A DNA stretch of 64,000 nucleotides from Chlorocebus sabaeus (lineage: Eukaryota; Chordata; Mammalia; Primates; Cercopithecidae): positions 63,159,702 to 63,223,701 of the forward strand of contig NC_132927.1 in the NCBI RefSeq assembly GCF_047675955.1, read 5' to 3'. The notes under the pieces were generated by a model. That model had not been told where the DNA came from. It saw only the letters and a list, made by a program, of their open reading frames with translations, and did not search any database. This document shows, piece by piece, positions 34,403 to 46,790 of this stretch. The translations under genes and the position numbers were made by a program. The number at the start of each line of letters is the position of its first letter. The stretch's first letter is position 1.

Positions 34403-35792
34403 GTGCTTTCAAGAAACAGAAAATTGTCTCTGGATTGGGTGCAATCTTCATAATAGTGACTATAAGTTGATCGAACAGCAGCATTTCAGCTACAAAGGTC
34501 ATGTTTCAAGGGCCAACAACTTTTGTACAGATGGGGCACTTAAGGCACAGACTCATCCTGGAAACCCCCTATTCCCAGCGACAGCCAGAGCACAGAATAA
34601 AACTCCTCTGTTGTACAACATGTGACATGTCATAAAATGCTCACATCAGGAGGACCTGAGAGTCGGGGCAGAATGTGACAATGTGACAGTGTCAGTCAAG
34701 ACAGATAAATGGTGATTTAGGATGAATCACTAACGGCAAATGTTTTGAGATGTTGGGTAGAAAAAATGAAGGCTTTAGATATGTGTAATTAACAACACAA
34801 ATAGTTAGAGCTTAAAATGTAATAGCAGTGAAGTCTCTGGAATGACATATTTTTCACTTGGATCAGTTGAAGATTGAAAGAGGAACAATCTTCAACCTTA
34901 TGAATTTTAAATACCCAAGAAAAGTTAATCACTCTCCCACTGCATACTCACTTGGGCTATTGACAACATGAGATATGTCAAAGAATCCACAGAGAAAACA
35001 AGAGTTAAAAGAGACATTTTCTACTTTTTGGAAGAATACCTGGCTAATAATTTTGCCAGGTCCTAAACATAAGAAAAAGAAGTTAATATCCAAACACACT
35101 TCTAGTAGATATGTTCTATTTTGTAGTTTGTAGTCTGTTTGTGTTTAAATGACCTTTTCAGTATTATGTTAGTAGTTCTTATTTCATCTGTGAATTTAGT
35201 AGTCTCCAATGTATCATTTTCTAAAAATCCAGATTTAGGATTACTTTGAGCATTTTTGTAGTCATAAAACTAATTGGTTGGGTCTCAATTAATAGCTACA
35301 GACAACTGTCTTATGAGCAGAATAGACATTCCAGAGACCCAGGTAAGCCTACCTCCTCGGAGAGCACTGCTTTCCTCAAGCTCGCTTCGTCTGTACAGGG
35401 GACCCAGGACAAGGAGAACTAGTAGCTACAATCAAGTCCTCATCAGAAAGTTTCTCAGTCTCACAGTTGGGTCTCCCTACATGTAATAAAGAAATCGAAA
35501 GCTTTGTTCCTAAAGCTTTTTAAATAAATTAGAATTTTTGTCTGAATTGAACCAATAATAAAACCTGAACCTGGTTCTAGATTAAAATCCATTTCCTGTT
35601 AGAATTAGATGAAGATAATTTTTTGTAGTGGGCTTGGTTAAGCCTCAGAAGCTAGGCGGAGCTTCCTGTCATTGTTTATCTTGCGGGGTTGGGATAACTG
35701 GGATTGAAACACTAATACTCTACCATTTTCAAAATACTCCTAAAAGCCATAGTAAAGGATGGCGGGCACTGTATTCAGGGAAGAGTGGTTCA
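34403..35792. other. 1.4-kb single-copy region with a GC-richer patch
   Basis: Mostly AT-rich. The segment 35270-35490 is GC-richer and holds a 70-codon frame (35274-35486), the donor-like CAG|GTAAGC at 35340 and an AATAAA at 35485. No homologous domain is recognisable. It could be an unrecognised LTR or chance. Confidence 0.4.
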
Positions 35793-35806
35793 TAGAGTTT
35801 GTTCTT

Positions 35807-35826
35807 TCTTTTTTTTTTCTGTCTTT

Positions 35827-35859
<33 letters not shown>

Positions 35860-36140
35860 AGATGGAGTCTCACTCTATTGCCCAGGTTGGAGTGCAGAGG
35901 CACGATCTTGGCTCACCGCAACCTCCGCCTCCTGGGTTCAAGCAATTCTCCTGCCTCAGCCTCCCAAGTAACTGGGACTACAGGCATGCACCAGCATGCC
36001 CAGCTAATTTGTACTTTTAGTAGAGATGGTGTTTCACCATGTTGCCCAGTCTGGTCTTGAACTCCTGACCTCAGGTGCTCCACTCACTTCAGTCTCTCGA
36101 AGTGCTGGGATTACAGGCATAAGCCACCATGCCCAGCCCC
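35807..36140 (-). mobile_element. Full-length AluS with long T-rich tail
   Basis: Flanked by a perfect 14-bp duplication TAGAGTTTGTTCTT at 35793-35806 and 36141-36154. The left tail is about 50 bases of T with C interruptions. The Alu has moderate divergence. Confidence 0.96.
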
Positions 36141-36154
36141 TAGAGTTTGTTCTT

Positions 36155-36954
36155 AATCACATTTCAGACTGTAAAGTGAAGACTATCTTTGTTTAATATG
36201 GCAAGAGTCCAAGTTGGAAACCAGCATAAAACATAACTGGTTTCAATAATTTTTTTCTATTTTTTAATCTTTAAAACATCAACAAAGCAAACTAAGAGTA
36301 TTCAAATAAAATTTTCCTCATTTTAAGTAGCATCTAATGTTACCCTAAGTTTCTCTGTTCTCTGAGATACTTCTGAACACACATGTAGATGTGTGCACAA
36401 GTCCACTTATTCACACACACACGTACACACATACACACACACACATGGCTGAGATAAGAACAAAAGGCTTAGCAAGGGCTGTGGGAGCTCAGAATAAAAT
36501 GGTTTAATTAATCACTGGGTTAGCTGGGGATTTTGCATTTTCTCTGTATCTCTTTAAAATGATACCTATCCACCTTGCCAATAAATTGCCTGTGCATGTT
36601 TTATATTAGGTATTTAAAACTGTGTTTTTTTTTAATATATGTACCAAAGAGTTCAAAATCATGACATAAGAATAATCTGGGTAGCAATGGCCAGTTTTAC
36701 TTGTCAAACATTATAGCTGGATTCATAGGAAAATGAGTCATCAGTGATATTTAGCTGAACGTGGGAAGCTTTTCTAACATTGAAATACATTTGTAGAATG
36801 TTCTATCTTCTCTTCCCTGTTTCTATTATTTGAGTTCTTGCATTGTGCATTTATTCCAATCCAGACATTATCATGGTTTTTTAACTTTGCACATTCTTTG
36901 TCCTTGATAACTGTATGTTCATTGATTTCTTTTCAAAGTGGCATTTCCAATTTA
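36155..36954. other. Single-copy stretch with a short AC repeat
   Basis: No gene seen. An imperfect (AC)n run is at about 36412-36446. Confidence 0.5.
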
Positions 36955-37090
36955 ATGAATGAGACATTTACTGTGTGACCTTTGGAAGAACACTTAACCT
37001 CTCTGGGCATTACCTTCTTCCTCTGTAAAATGAAAGAGCAGGAATCACTCAATGATTTCCTTAAGTTCTATTATTGGATAACGTTTCAAT
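36955..37090 (+). mobile_element. MIR core fragment
   Basis: The MIR core is recognisable: 'tgtgacctttggaagaacac', CTTAACCTCTCTGGGCATTA and CCTCTGTAAAATGAAAGAGC follow in consensus order. Confidence 0.8.
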
Positions 37091-37811
37091 TCTGATCCCA
37101 AAGGATATTTTCATTTGTTCCAAAAATATTTATAACTGTACACTGATCTTGGTAAATAAAAGTACAATAAAATGAATACCTTTTTAACAGTCACCCTAAT
37201 AATCTCAGTTTTTTAAGAAAGATATTTGCTTAAGCTCTTTTTTCCAGACATACACTTCATCTCATCTGTGGATGCTTCTTTCCTTTGGGGAAGGGAACTA
37301 ATGCTTAAAAGAAGTATTTACATAACAGAAGTCACAGTCCTTACTAATGCCTGTCCAAGGACAAGAATATATCAGAAAAGGAGCCTTTGTCCTATGTTGA
37401 GGTTAAATACTTACCACTCCTAGGGAAAGCTTACATTTCTTTTGTGCTATGTGTCTGTGAATGTTTTATGAATCCAATTGAGCTTAAGAATCAAGTTTCT
37501 CCGACAGACACAGTTTATTCAGAGGAATAAAGATACAGCAGAAAGTTATTGATTTTTGAGGGATCTACGCCTTGTGAAAAATTAACCAGACATTCCTTCA
37601 AAATCAATACGATTACCCTTGCTGCTTCAGAACTATTACACTGAGTCTGACTAAAGAATGTCTCCATCACAGAGGGCAGTGGCTGGTTTTGTGGGTCTTT
37701 TGAAAACCAAGGGCAGGTGATTTTCTCTTATTTTCCGTCTATTTTCATTCCATGTTTTCTAACCCTCTCCTCCTTTCCACAAATGCATGCATGCATAAAA
37801 GTGACTTCCAA
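37091..37811. other. Single-copy stretch, no gene seen
   Basis: A 65-codon frame at 37226-37423 has no recognised domain. Confidence 0.45.
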
Positions 37812-37937
37812 GGCCAGGTACAGTGGTTCATGCCTGTAATCCCAGCAATTTGGTAAACAGAGGCAGGAGGATTGCTTAAGTCTATGAGTTTGGGCAATAT
37901 AGTGAGGTCCCATCTCTACACACACACACACACACAA
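37812..37937 (+). mobile_element. Free left Alu monomer (FLAM-like) with CA tail
   Basis: Only the left Alu arm is present, from GGCCAGGTACAGTGG to CCCATCTCTACA, and the A tail has become (CA)n. Monomeric arms of this kind predate dimeric Alu. A truncated AluJ cannot be excluded. Confidence 0.8.
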
Positions 37938-38152
37938 ATGCCTTCTGTTTTCTCAGGATCCATCTGAGGCTATGCTGCCTTAAGTAGTGGTGGTATGGAG
38001 GCCTGGAACTACCCACTGAATCCATTTCCAGCCCATATAGTTAACAAAACATTGAAATTAAAATCCTATGTAAATATCAGTTTTTATTGTTGCTTTACAA
38101 TTGTGGTTACCACTCTCATCTCCGTAACTTATCGTTTCTGATATTTCTAATT

Positions 38153-38153
38153 A

Positions 38154-38188
<35 letters not shown>

Positions 38189-38467
38189 AGACGAAGTCTC
38201 GCTCTGTCTCCCAGGCTGGAGTGCAGTGGCCGGATCTCAGCTCACTGCAAGCTCCGCCTCCCGGGTTTACGCCATTCTCCTGCCTCAGCCTCCCGAGTAG
38301 CTGGGACTACAGGCGCCCGCCACCTCGCCCGGCTAATTTTTTGTATTTTTAGTAGAGACGGGGTTTCACCATGTTCGCCAGTTTGGTCTCGATCTCCTGA
38401 CCTCGTGATCCGCCCATCTCAGCCTCCCAAAGTGCTGGGATTACAGGCTTGAGCCACCGCGCCCGGC
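38153..38467 (-). mobile_element. Recent AluY of the Old World monkey lineage (AluYRa-like)
   Basis: Full-length, little-diverged reverse Alu with a pure T tail of about 30 bases. Minus-strand variants GGGCGAGGTGGC, GATCCGGCCACTG and CTCAAGCCTG all occur in the AluYRa group. The flanking ACC followed by a T run (38153 and 38468) may be the target duplication merged with the tail. Confidence 0.95.
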
Positions 38468-38479
38468 ACCTTTTTTTTT

Positions 38480-39369
38480 TTTGCAACTGAGAAAAGACTG
38501 TTCTTTTCCATCTCTGCTCAGACACAAGAGTTCCTATTGTCTCTATCACTGAATCAATATAAATTAATACATTTATGCATTCCTATCTAGATCACCGACA
38601 AGTAGCTGAAGTCCATTTTCAATATGCATCCACCGCCAATTAGGCACTATATTTGCTGTGAGAATACCCAGAGGAATAAAATATAAACTCTGTCCTCAAG
38701 GAGTTTATTGGCTAACAGCATTTCTTCAAGGGGGTGCTCTAAGCATTCAGGTCAAAGAAACGCTTTATTGTGCAAGACTGCCCTGTACCTTTGCAGGGTA
38801 TTTGGCATTGTAGTTTGAACCCATCAAATATCATCAACAGCGTTCTATTATTGTGGCAACCGAAAATTTCTCTTCATATTTACAAACGTTGGAGTACTAC
38901 TGTGTCTGTCTGAGCCTCTGATGAGCTGCTTAATGTTGGCCTGAATGTCTGGATACAACACATCTATCCTGCCTCTGAAAATAGACTCATGCACTGAACC
39001 CTTTACTTCGGTCTTTTGGCTCCCAAACGTTTTGCTTTTTCCAGTCCCTGGTCTTTATGGGAACCCTGGTCCCTAGCATCTCAACAGCGTCTTAGGATCT
39101 CTATTCCATCACTTCCACCCAAGTATGTGCTGCCTAATTCACTAGATTCCCTCTAGATGGACAAGATGTAGCCTAATAACATCTAGCCTTTCATAGTAAT
39201 GCCTTATCCAACACTGTAGTGGTATCAATAATTTCTCTAGAAGCGTATTTCAGATACAGGTATACTCATTTCCAAGGTTTCCTTGAAAAATGAACAATGT
39301 AATGTAATGTATTTGTCAGGGTGAAATTACTAGGAAAAAACACCTCTTTCCTTCCTTCATTAAGTCATT
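38480..39369. other. Mostly single-copy, short ancient-repeat scrap
   Basis: The segment 38640-38715 (TAGGCACTATATTTGCTGTG, then CTGTCCTCAAGGAGTTTATT) resembles the start of the ancient repeat seen at 29250. The rest holds nothing I recognise. Confidence 0.4.
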
Positions 39370-40760
39370 CATTTAACTGTTTATTGTTAATTGAGCAATT
39401 ACTAAGTATCAGGTATTTGATTGATCTTTGGGAATATAGATTTAAGCTTAAATGAATATTGCCCTTTCCCTTGAAGATTTTGCATTCTATTGGCAAAGAT
39501 ACTAATCAAATAATCACATGTATAAATGACATTTAGCAAGAAAAAGAGATAGAGAGCTCTGAAAGTACATAATGAGATAATTGTCCTTGTCAGAGAGCAC
39601 TGTGACAATTATACAGGGGAATTGTCACTAAAGAATGAAAAGGAATTAACAAGGTAAAGAAGAGAGGGAAAAGCATCCTAATCAGAAAGACTAGTGGGGG
39701 CAAAGAACTTCTCCAGGTGGGAGCAGAGTGAGCGCAAGAGAATAAATAAGGCCAGTGGGTTAGAGCAGAGAGAGGCATGTGCAACAAGGGAGACCAGCGA
39801 GGTGGTGCAGCTTACCATGAAGCATCGTAGCTTTAAGAATGGGGAGTTTCATGAATTTCCAAAGAGCATTAAGAAGCCTTTGGAATGTTTTTAGCAAGGA
39901 ACAGGAATGGGGTTGTCACATATCCCTATTGGTATTTGGAAAATATCACTCAGCAGATTGTGGATGAACCCTAGTATATATGGGTGCATAAGTAAGAATT
40001 ATTTCGCATTAATGCAACAAATGAATAATAGTAGTTTGATCCAAGATGCTGACAATTACAAGGAGAGAGAATATACACAATATAGGGGTAATCCAGAGCA
40101 TGCTGTCTGGTAGTGCTAGTTGAGAAAAGAAACACAAGAAGAAATAAAACATTGAAGTGGGTTGAGGAGTAGAGAGCATATGCTCAATTTTGGTAAGTTT
40201 TTAAAATGTCTTTGAGACATTAAGAAGAATATGTAAAGTAACTATTAGATACATGGCTGGCATTTGGAGGAGTCATCTCACGGTTTTTCAGATTTTGAAG
40301 TCATCTGTATATATGTGGTGATAGTATGGACATCAGTAAGATTGCCTATGGAGGATGCAGAGAAAGCAAATGACCAAGGACCAAGAATCAAGCTCTGATG
40401 AATGTCATAATGAAGCGGCCTAGGCTAGAAGGCTGGGTGGACAAAGGAGTCAGAGAAGCAGGGGCTATACATGCATTAGAACCAAGGCCAGTAGCGTGGC
40501 ATGGCAGCCAAGTAACGGTAATATTTCAGAAGAAGCCAATAATCCACAGTTTAAAATGCCGCTGAGAAATAAGGGATAGAGGACTAAAAATTTCAGGCAA
40601 CATACAGGTCAGAGTGGGTATTGTTTTGATGGACAGACAAGGCTAGAAACAAAGGTAAATGGATTGAAAAGTATGAGTGAAGTGAGGAAGTGGGAAGAAG
40701 CAGGTAGAAACATTTAGAGTCATGCTTCCGCATGGATAACAAGTCAAAGTGATATCTGAA
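39370..40760 (+). mobile_element. Unassigned ancient repeat, second long copy
   Basis: Starts with 'gagcaattactaagtatcag' and 'tatagatttaagcttaaatg' and continues through 'ggggcaaagaacttctccagg', 'gaagcctttggaatg' and 'gaagtcatctgtatatatgtgg'. It ends in 'gaagcaggtagaaacatttag'. The order matches the copy at 29250, on the same strand. All frames are broken. Confidence 0.5.
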
Positions 40761-41539
40761 GGGGAGTAAATGTTGACTTACGTTTCTCTACATTTTCATT
40801 TGAAATATGTATTTGAGCATCCTTAAGAACCAATAGAAAAGAGAGGTTGAATATATTAAAGGAAGGTTACTCTAAAAAGAGGAAGTGAAGGGAGAGACAG
40901 ATAGTTCATTGGATTCCAAAATACAAGTAGAAGAATGTTTCTGAAACATAAGAGATGGTCATTGTTTTATAATAGTATGGAAGCAGGATAGGCTGTGTCC
41001 TGGTTTGGGAAAGAGAATCAATGTTTTTGGATTTTGACTGAGAGAAATGTATTGCTGATCTTAGAAAGGGTGGAATAGAGAGATCTATAGGCAGACTGAG
41101 CTGTTTGTAAGTGATTAATATCATGGAACCTAGGCAGACGTTATCAGAGTATGTTGCAATTGGTACCCATGGGTGCCAATGACCCATCAGAAACAGGCCA
41201 ATGGGCCACACCTGTGTGTGCCAGCCTGATGGTATCTCTGAGTATACCTAACAATTCTGTAGTCAGTCACAAAGGAGAAAAAAGATTTTTTTAGTTTTAT
41301 GCAAAAATATTCATTCGAATATTTACATGCAGTAGGAAAGGCACAAATGGAGAGTGAACATATGAAGATTTATGCATATTTTTAAGTGAATGAACACAAA
41401 AGCAGAATTCCTGAGGCCATTTATGGCTTGGGCCCATAAATGGCAATGTGTCACCTCCCTTGTTGATTATTTGAGCCCCAGATTTAGCCCTGTTTCAAGG
41501 GAAGTGACCACATTCGTGTGTGAACCCCAAGGACCTTGC
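40761..41539. other. Single-copy stretch, no gene seen
   Basis: The 101-codon frame on the complement (40906-41211) has no recognisable domain. A near-palindromic CCATTTATGGCTTGGGCCCATAAATGG-like patch occurs around 41417-41443. Confidence 0.45.
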
Positions 41540-42670
41540 TTCATTAGAAACCACTAGTGCAACAGGCTATCCCAGGAGGTTCTAGTTTAGAAAGTTCTAG
41601 TATAGGGAAGGCCTCTCTGAGAAAAGACCTGAAGCAAAAGTGGATATAAAAGAGCAAGTCATGAAAAGATGTCAGGGGAAACTTCTGAGCCAACAGAACA
41701 GCAAGTAGAATGGCCTGAAGGTGGGACAGTACTGTATGTACAAGGATTGGAAAAATGACTATGAATACAGTGGAAGGAATAAGTACAAGAATGCTAAGAA
41801 ATAAGGTCAGAAAGAGAAAGAGGTTCATATTATTAAGAGTCTTAACGAGCATGGACAGATTATATTTCATAATTTTTCCAGTGGGAAATAATTAATGACT
41901 ATAGGACAAAGAAGTCACACAATTTGATTTTTTAAGCCATTCACATTCTGTGTGAATTGACTGACTGGGGCAAGATTAGAAGCAGGGAAGTGAGTTAGGA
42001 GTTAATTGTTGCCTTCTATGTGAGAACGATGCAAGAATTGGTTGTGGTGGTGACAGAGGGTTAAGAGATAGATTCTTGGGAATATTTTGGAGGCAAAACT
42101 GACAAGACTTAGTAATGAATGTGATATGGATTTTCAGGCAGAGAGAGGCATGATCTGAGCATGAATAACAGAGTCAGGATGATGTCATTTATAGATTTGG
42201 AGAAGGCTGGAGGCACTGGTTGGTGGGAGCTTAAGAAATCAAGAGATCTATTTTGGACTTGTGAAGTTGAGATGCTTATTCAACATTCAAATGAATGTGA
42301 AAAGGAACATTACAACTCAGGGACTGAAGAGAGTCCAAAACATGAATCCGGTCTCTAAAGCCATTGGATAATATGATATCCCTTAGCGAAGGAGTATAAA
42401 TTGGTAAGCTTAACATAGAAGACAGATTTTGAGGTCAGAAAGAAGACGAAGGACCCACCGAGGAGACTAAGGGAAAGTAGACAGAACTCTCATCCAGCCA
42501 CATTAACAAAAACTTTAGCTGCAGCGAGAGCTTGAGTCAGATGAAGGAGGCACCAGTTGCAGAGACAAATTAGGAGGCTTTTGTAATGACACAGGGGAGA
42601 GATGACAGACTTAAATTTAGGCAGTAGAAGTGGGAAGGGGAGGGAAATTTTGGAATCATTTAGGAAGAGA
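41540..42670 (+). mobile_element. Unassigned ancient repeat, third long copy
   Basis: Runs from GGGAAGGCCTCTCTGAGAAA (41605-41624) via 'aacagcaagtagaatggcctgaagg' and 'gtgaagttgagatgcttattc' to 'ggaggcttttgtaatgacac'. It follows the same motif order as the copies at 29250 and 39370. Confidence 0.5.
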
Positions 42671-43133
42671 AATAACAGGATGTTACGCCTTACAATATAT
42701 GAAAGTTATGCTGAAGCTCTCCTACTAAATTTTTTTCTGCATTGATTAGGGGTTTAAGTCTCCGAGATCAAATAATTCTCTTAACTGAAGATTCAGTCAT
42801 TTGAAAAATTATGAAAATGACATAGAACATGGTTTGTATGGAAATATTGAATGAAAGAATAGTGGCTGCTCTTGTAACACAGAATGAGAAAAAACCATTG
42901 AAATGCAGTTTCTTTGGTACAGTTTAGGATGCATCAGGCAAATCCAGATATCACCCATCTGTTTTCTTTGAAAACAGTCAAAGGTGCTTCAAGTCCCATT
43001 GTGTCTTTCTTAGTAAGTCTTGTTTTGATTGCTTATAGTCTTCTAAAAACCAAGTTGCAAAAGAGAAAAGTCAGTGAGAACTCATTACTACACCTCTGTT
43101 TTGTGACTGCTAGTATGAACTCGGGTACTTTAG
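42671..43133. other. Single-copy stretch
   Basis: A 94-codon frame (42914-43198) runs from unique sequence into the following Alu. It has no recognised domain. Confidence 0.4.
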
Positions 43134-43148
43134 AAAATACTTTGATTA

Positions 43149-43462
43149 GGCCAGGTGCGGTGGCTCACACCTGTAATCCCAGCACTTTGGGAGGCTGAGG
43201 CGGGAGGATCTAGAGGTCAGAGATCGAGACCAGTCTGCCAACACTGTGAAATCCCGTCTCAACTAAAAATACAAAAAAGTAGCCTAGTGTGGTGCCACAC
43301 GCCTGTAATTCCAGCTACTCAGGAGGCTGAGGCAGGAGAATCGCTTGAACCCAGGAGGTGGAGGTTGCAGTGAGCCAAGATCATGCCATTGCACACTCCA
43401 GCCTGGACAACAGAGCTAGACTCCGTCTCAAAAAGAAAAGAAAAAGAAAAAGAAAAGAAAAA
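43149..43462 (+). mobile_element. AluS with an A/G-rich tail
   Basis: Full-length Alu flanked by AAAATACTTTGA at 43134-43145 and AAAATACTTTTGA from 43463. The tail has become (AAAAAG)n-like. A CA insertion is present in GCACACTCCAGC. Confidence 0.94.
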
Positions 43463-43500
43463 AAAATACTTTTGAGTTTACTTTGGATTAAATAACCTCC

Positions 43501-43518
43501 TGCTGCCCCCTAGTGGCA
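43501..43518 (-). promoter_or_regulatory. CTCF-like binding motif
   Basis: The minus strand reads TGCCACTAGGGGGCAGCA, which fits the CTCF core (CCASYAGRKGGCR) over its full length. It lies in unique DNA just right of an Alu, not inside a recognised repeat. CTCF shapes loops and insulates chromatin. The motif's orientation would point leftward in the window. A motif match alone does not show occupancy. Confidence 0.55.
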
Positions 43519-45987
43519 TTTTATTGGGGAACAGAATCCCTGGGTCTCTTGTCTGTTTTGCCACAGAAACAAGTATTGGCAACACCAATGTGGTATATAG
43601 AAGAATATCCCCCACAGTAAGGCATTTTATAGACACCAAAACAATCACCTTGTATTATAATTGCATAACACAGTGATTTGTCTGTTATCATTGCAATTAA
43701 TGGAACTCAGTCTTTGGGGTTGTTCAAATGATGGCACTACAAGCCATTTGGCAATTAGAAGTCAGTCATTTCCTGATACAGCCTAGTAATTAGTTAATCG
43801 AACTACTTAAATTCTGAGTCTTTTTTTATACACAACCAAGGCGTCATCATCCTGTGAACACCTGTGTTTACTCGACCTTGAGTAGACATAATAGCAAGAG
43901 AGTCTGTCCCCCATGAAGTTTAAGAATCCAGGCTGTGGGTTTCATTTCCTTATTTCCTGTCCCATCTTTGGACTCTTCCCAGGTTTATTGATTGTGGGAA
44001 ATGCCATTCCCTTCAGGAGAAACCCAACTCGCAATCATATTGTTGGGATATTCGCCTTCGACCTAAAGGACACAATCACATCACAACACAATAATCCAAG
44101 TTTAGTGTTTGCTCAGTCTAGTTCCTTTTCACAGTCTTTTTAGGGTTGAAATAAAGAACAGCCTTCATCACCTTCCTAAGATACTTCCATCACAGCTTCT
44201 CATTTACAAACAGCTGCTCAAAGACAGCTATATAAAACTCCATAAGAAAAGTCCAAAATTTACAAACAGAAGAAAGGTGTTTAAAATCAAACAAAGGTGC
44301 TATTTTTTCCAAAGAGGGATACAAAATTTGTACTTACTTTATTTTGAAAGATACATCCAACTTCATTTACCAGGCAGAACAATTACTTTGCGTACCTAAC
44401 ATATCACTACTTAGGTAAATGCTGCTTTTGGCCTGCTTATGTCTTCCATGGCCACAATGGTAAATACTTGTTTTCTACTCAAATAGTAAGAAAATAAGTT
44501 TTGGCAGTTTTCCGAGAGCAGAAGTATGTATTGCTTGCCCAAGATAAATCGACCTCTGAAGAGACATAAACTATTTTAAAACAGTTTTTTAAAAACAACA
44601 TTTTTCCATTTACATAGAAATTGTTAATATCAATTTCAACCCCCTCCCCAGATCCCATGCCCTTTATAAATTATGGGTTTTTTGTGTGTTTTTGGTTTTT
44701 TTTTGTTGTTGTTGTTTGTTTGTTTTGTGCCTCTTACTCAAAGTATGCTCATTTAGGAAGTCTATGTAATTTTGTGTCCCCTGATTGCCCCCTTTTAGAA
44801 AATTGAAATTCTTCAAGGTGGGAGAAACAACATATCTATATTAGTAATCCAAATATCTATAGATAACCTGCCTTATAGTAGGTGATCATTAAAAGTTTGT
44901 TGAATAGAACTAAAAAAAGAGGAATATAGATGATATTGATAGTAAAAAAAAAAAAAAAAAAAAAAAAGGATAAAAATGACATCCACTGAGTGTTAGGATA
45001 TCACTGAGGGAAACCCTGTAAGATGATTTAATATCGATTGACAAAAATTAACATTTCTAAATGATACTTTGAATTAAGGATTCTTGGTCTATTCATGCCA
45101 AGTCTTCCAATGTAAATTTATATTTCAAAATATTACATAACCTGTAAAGCTGAACCCATGAATGTGAAGTCCAGCTAAATTTGAGACTGATTCTAAATAC
45201 AGTGGTAGAGTATGCAGTTTGCTATTGGTGTCTTCCGTCTCTCATAATAAAATATTTTATTTTCTTCTTGCATTGGTCAGGAATATCTTGTCAAGAAGGG
45301 AGGTTATCTAACTGTTGAAATATCAACATTTTAAAAGAAGACTCCAGAGAAGACAGTAATACTAAACCTAAAGTCATGTTATGATAATGAAGATACTTCA
45401 GGTGCATTATGGAGCACATTTGGGGAAAGGGGTTTTGGGAAATAATGTCCCTCAATTATAAGAAGTGGGCATCACTTGGTCACATCAAATGAGTCTATGG
45501 TTTAGGCCAGTCATAATTATTATACCTTGTGGCACATGGAGAGATTTATCTCAGCACTTTTATAGTTTAACCCTATGTACATTAAAGGGCTAGAAACTCT
45601 ATGTCATCTTTCCCAATAAACTTTCTCATGAGTCATAGTTTTTCACTGAAATCCTTTGTTTGTATCAAGTTTTAATATTCTTAAAACATATGCTGTAGCT
45701 TTCTAAATGAACAAAAATATTGAAGATTTATTTTTGATATTTTAAAAGATACAGATATGAAGAGTTCTTTTAAATCAGGAGATGAGAACTCATGTAGTAT
45801 ATTCAAATCTCAGTTTTCATGGCAATGATAATCAGTGATATATCTCTATTCATCCCAACAATTAATATAAATAATAACAACAGAATCAATAACTAGTTTC
45901 CAGTGGTGTTAACTGAATTTGTTCATTTTAAGCTTTAACACTGATTTTTTTAAGTCCTAAAGGAAATTAATTGTGTTAGTTTTCATT
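43519..45987. other. 2.5-kb single-copy region
   Basis: I recognise no gene or interspersed repeat. It contains TTTG/TTG runs near 44690-44730 and a pure A run at about 44944-44967. Frames at 43913-44143 and 44109-44399 have no recognisable domain. Confidence 0.45.
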
Positions 45988-46000
45988 TTAATTGATTTTT

Positions 46001-46372
46001 TATTATTATTATACTTTAAGTTCTAGGGTACATGTGCACAAAGTGCAGGTTTGTTACATATGTATACACATGCCATGTTGGTATGCTGCACCCATTAACT
46101 CCTCATTTACATTAGGTATATCTTCTAATGCTATCCTTCCCCCCTCCCCCCTCCCCACAGTAGGCCCCGGTGTGTGATGTTCCCCTTCCTATGTCCAAGT
46201 GATCTCATTGTTCAATTTCCACCTATGAGTGAGAACATGCAGTGTTTGGTTTTCTGTTCTTGCGGTAGTTTGCTGAGAATGATGGTTTCCAGCTGCATCC
46301 ATGTCCCTACAAAGGACACAAGCTCATCCTTTTTTATGGCTGCATAGTATTTCATGGTGTATATGTGCCACA
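46001..46372 (-). mobile_element. 5'-truncated young L1 (L1PA) 3' UTR
   Basis: About 372 bp of L1 3' end in reverse, with the A-rich tail on the left. It is flanked by a perfect 13-bp duplication TTAATTGATTTTT at 45988-46000 and 46373-46385. It is colinear with part of the L1 at 18270 and clearly similar by eye. Confidence 0.96.
46139..46157 (-). other. G-quadruplex motif in L1 3' UTR
   Basis: C runs of 6, 6 and 4 separated by single T bases. On the minus strand this supplies four or more G3 blocks with minimal loops, so it is a strong quadruplex candidate. Confidence 0.8.
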
Positions 46373-46624
46373 TTAATTGATTTTTAGAGGCCTCTTTCAT
46401 AAAGGAGTAGTTTGCTTCTCATTTTTCCATAAAGATTCCTCTAAATGACATTTTTTCCTGCTATTTTTTACATGGCTATAGGGGTAATTTCTCCATATCA
46501 CGTTTAACTTGAACTGCCTCAGTCAAAAATGAGTTAAGCACTAATTCCTACAGAATAAAGGAATAGCATAAAGTACCACAGAGCGCAAACATTTTAAGGC
46601 ACAGCAAACTAGACAAAAATCTCA

Positions 46625-46790
46625 CTGCTGAAACTGACCAGATGCATGTGATTGGACAAGTTCCTTCACTTCTTCAATTTTCTTCTTAATGAGTTAAGTT
46701 ATATACAATATCTTCTTCCTAGAGCTGTTCTGGAGATTAAATAACACCTATGTAAGTACTTAATGCAGATAAATGCAGAAGAAAGATTAG
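46625..46790 (+). mobile_element. MIR
   Basis: The MIR core and 3' half are recognisable: 'gtgattggacaagttccttc' followed by TCTTCCTAGAGCTGTTCTGG and AGATTAAATAACACCTATGT. Confidence 0.75.
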
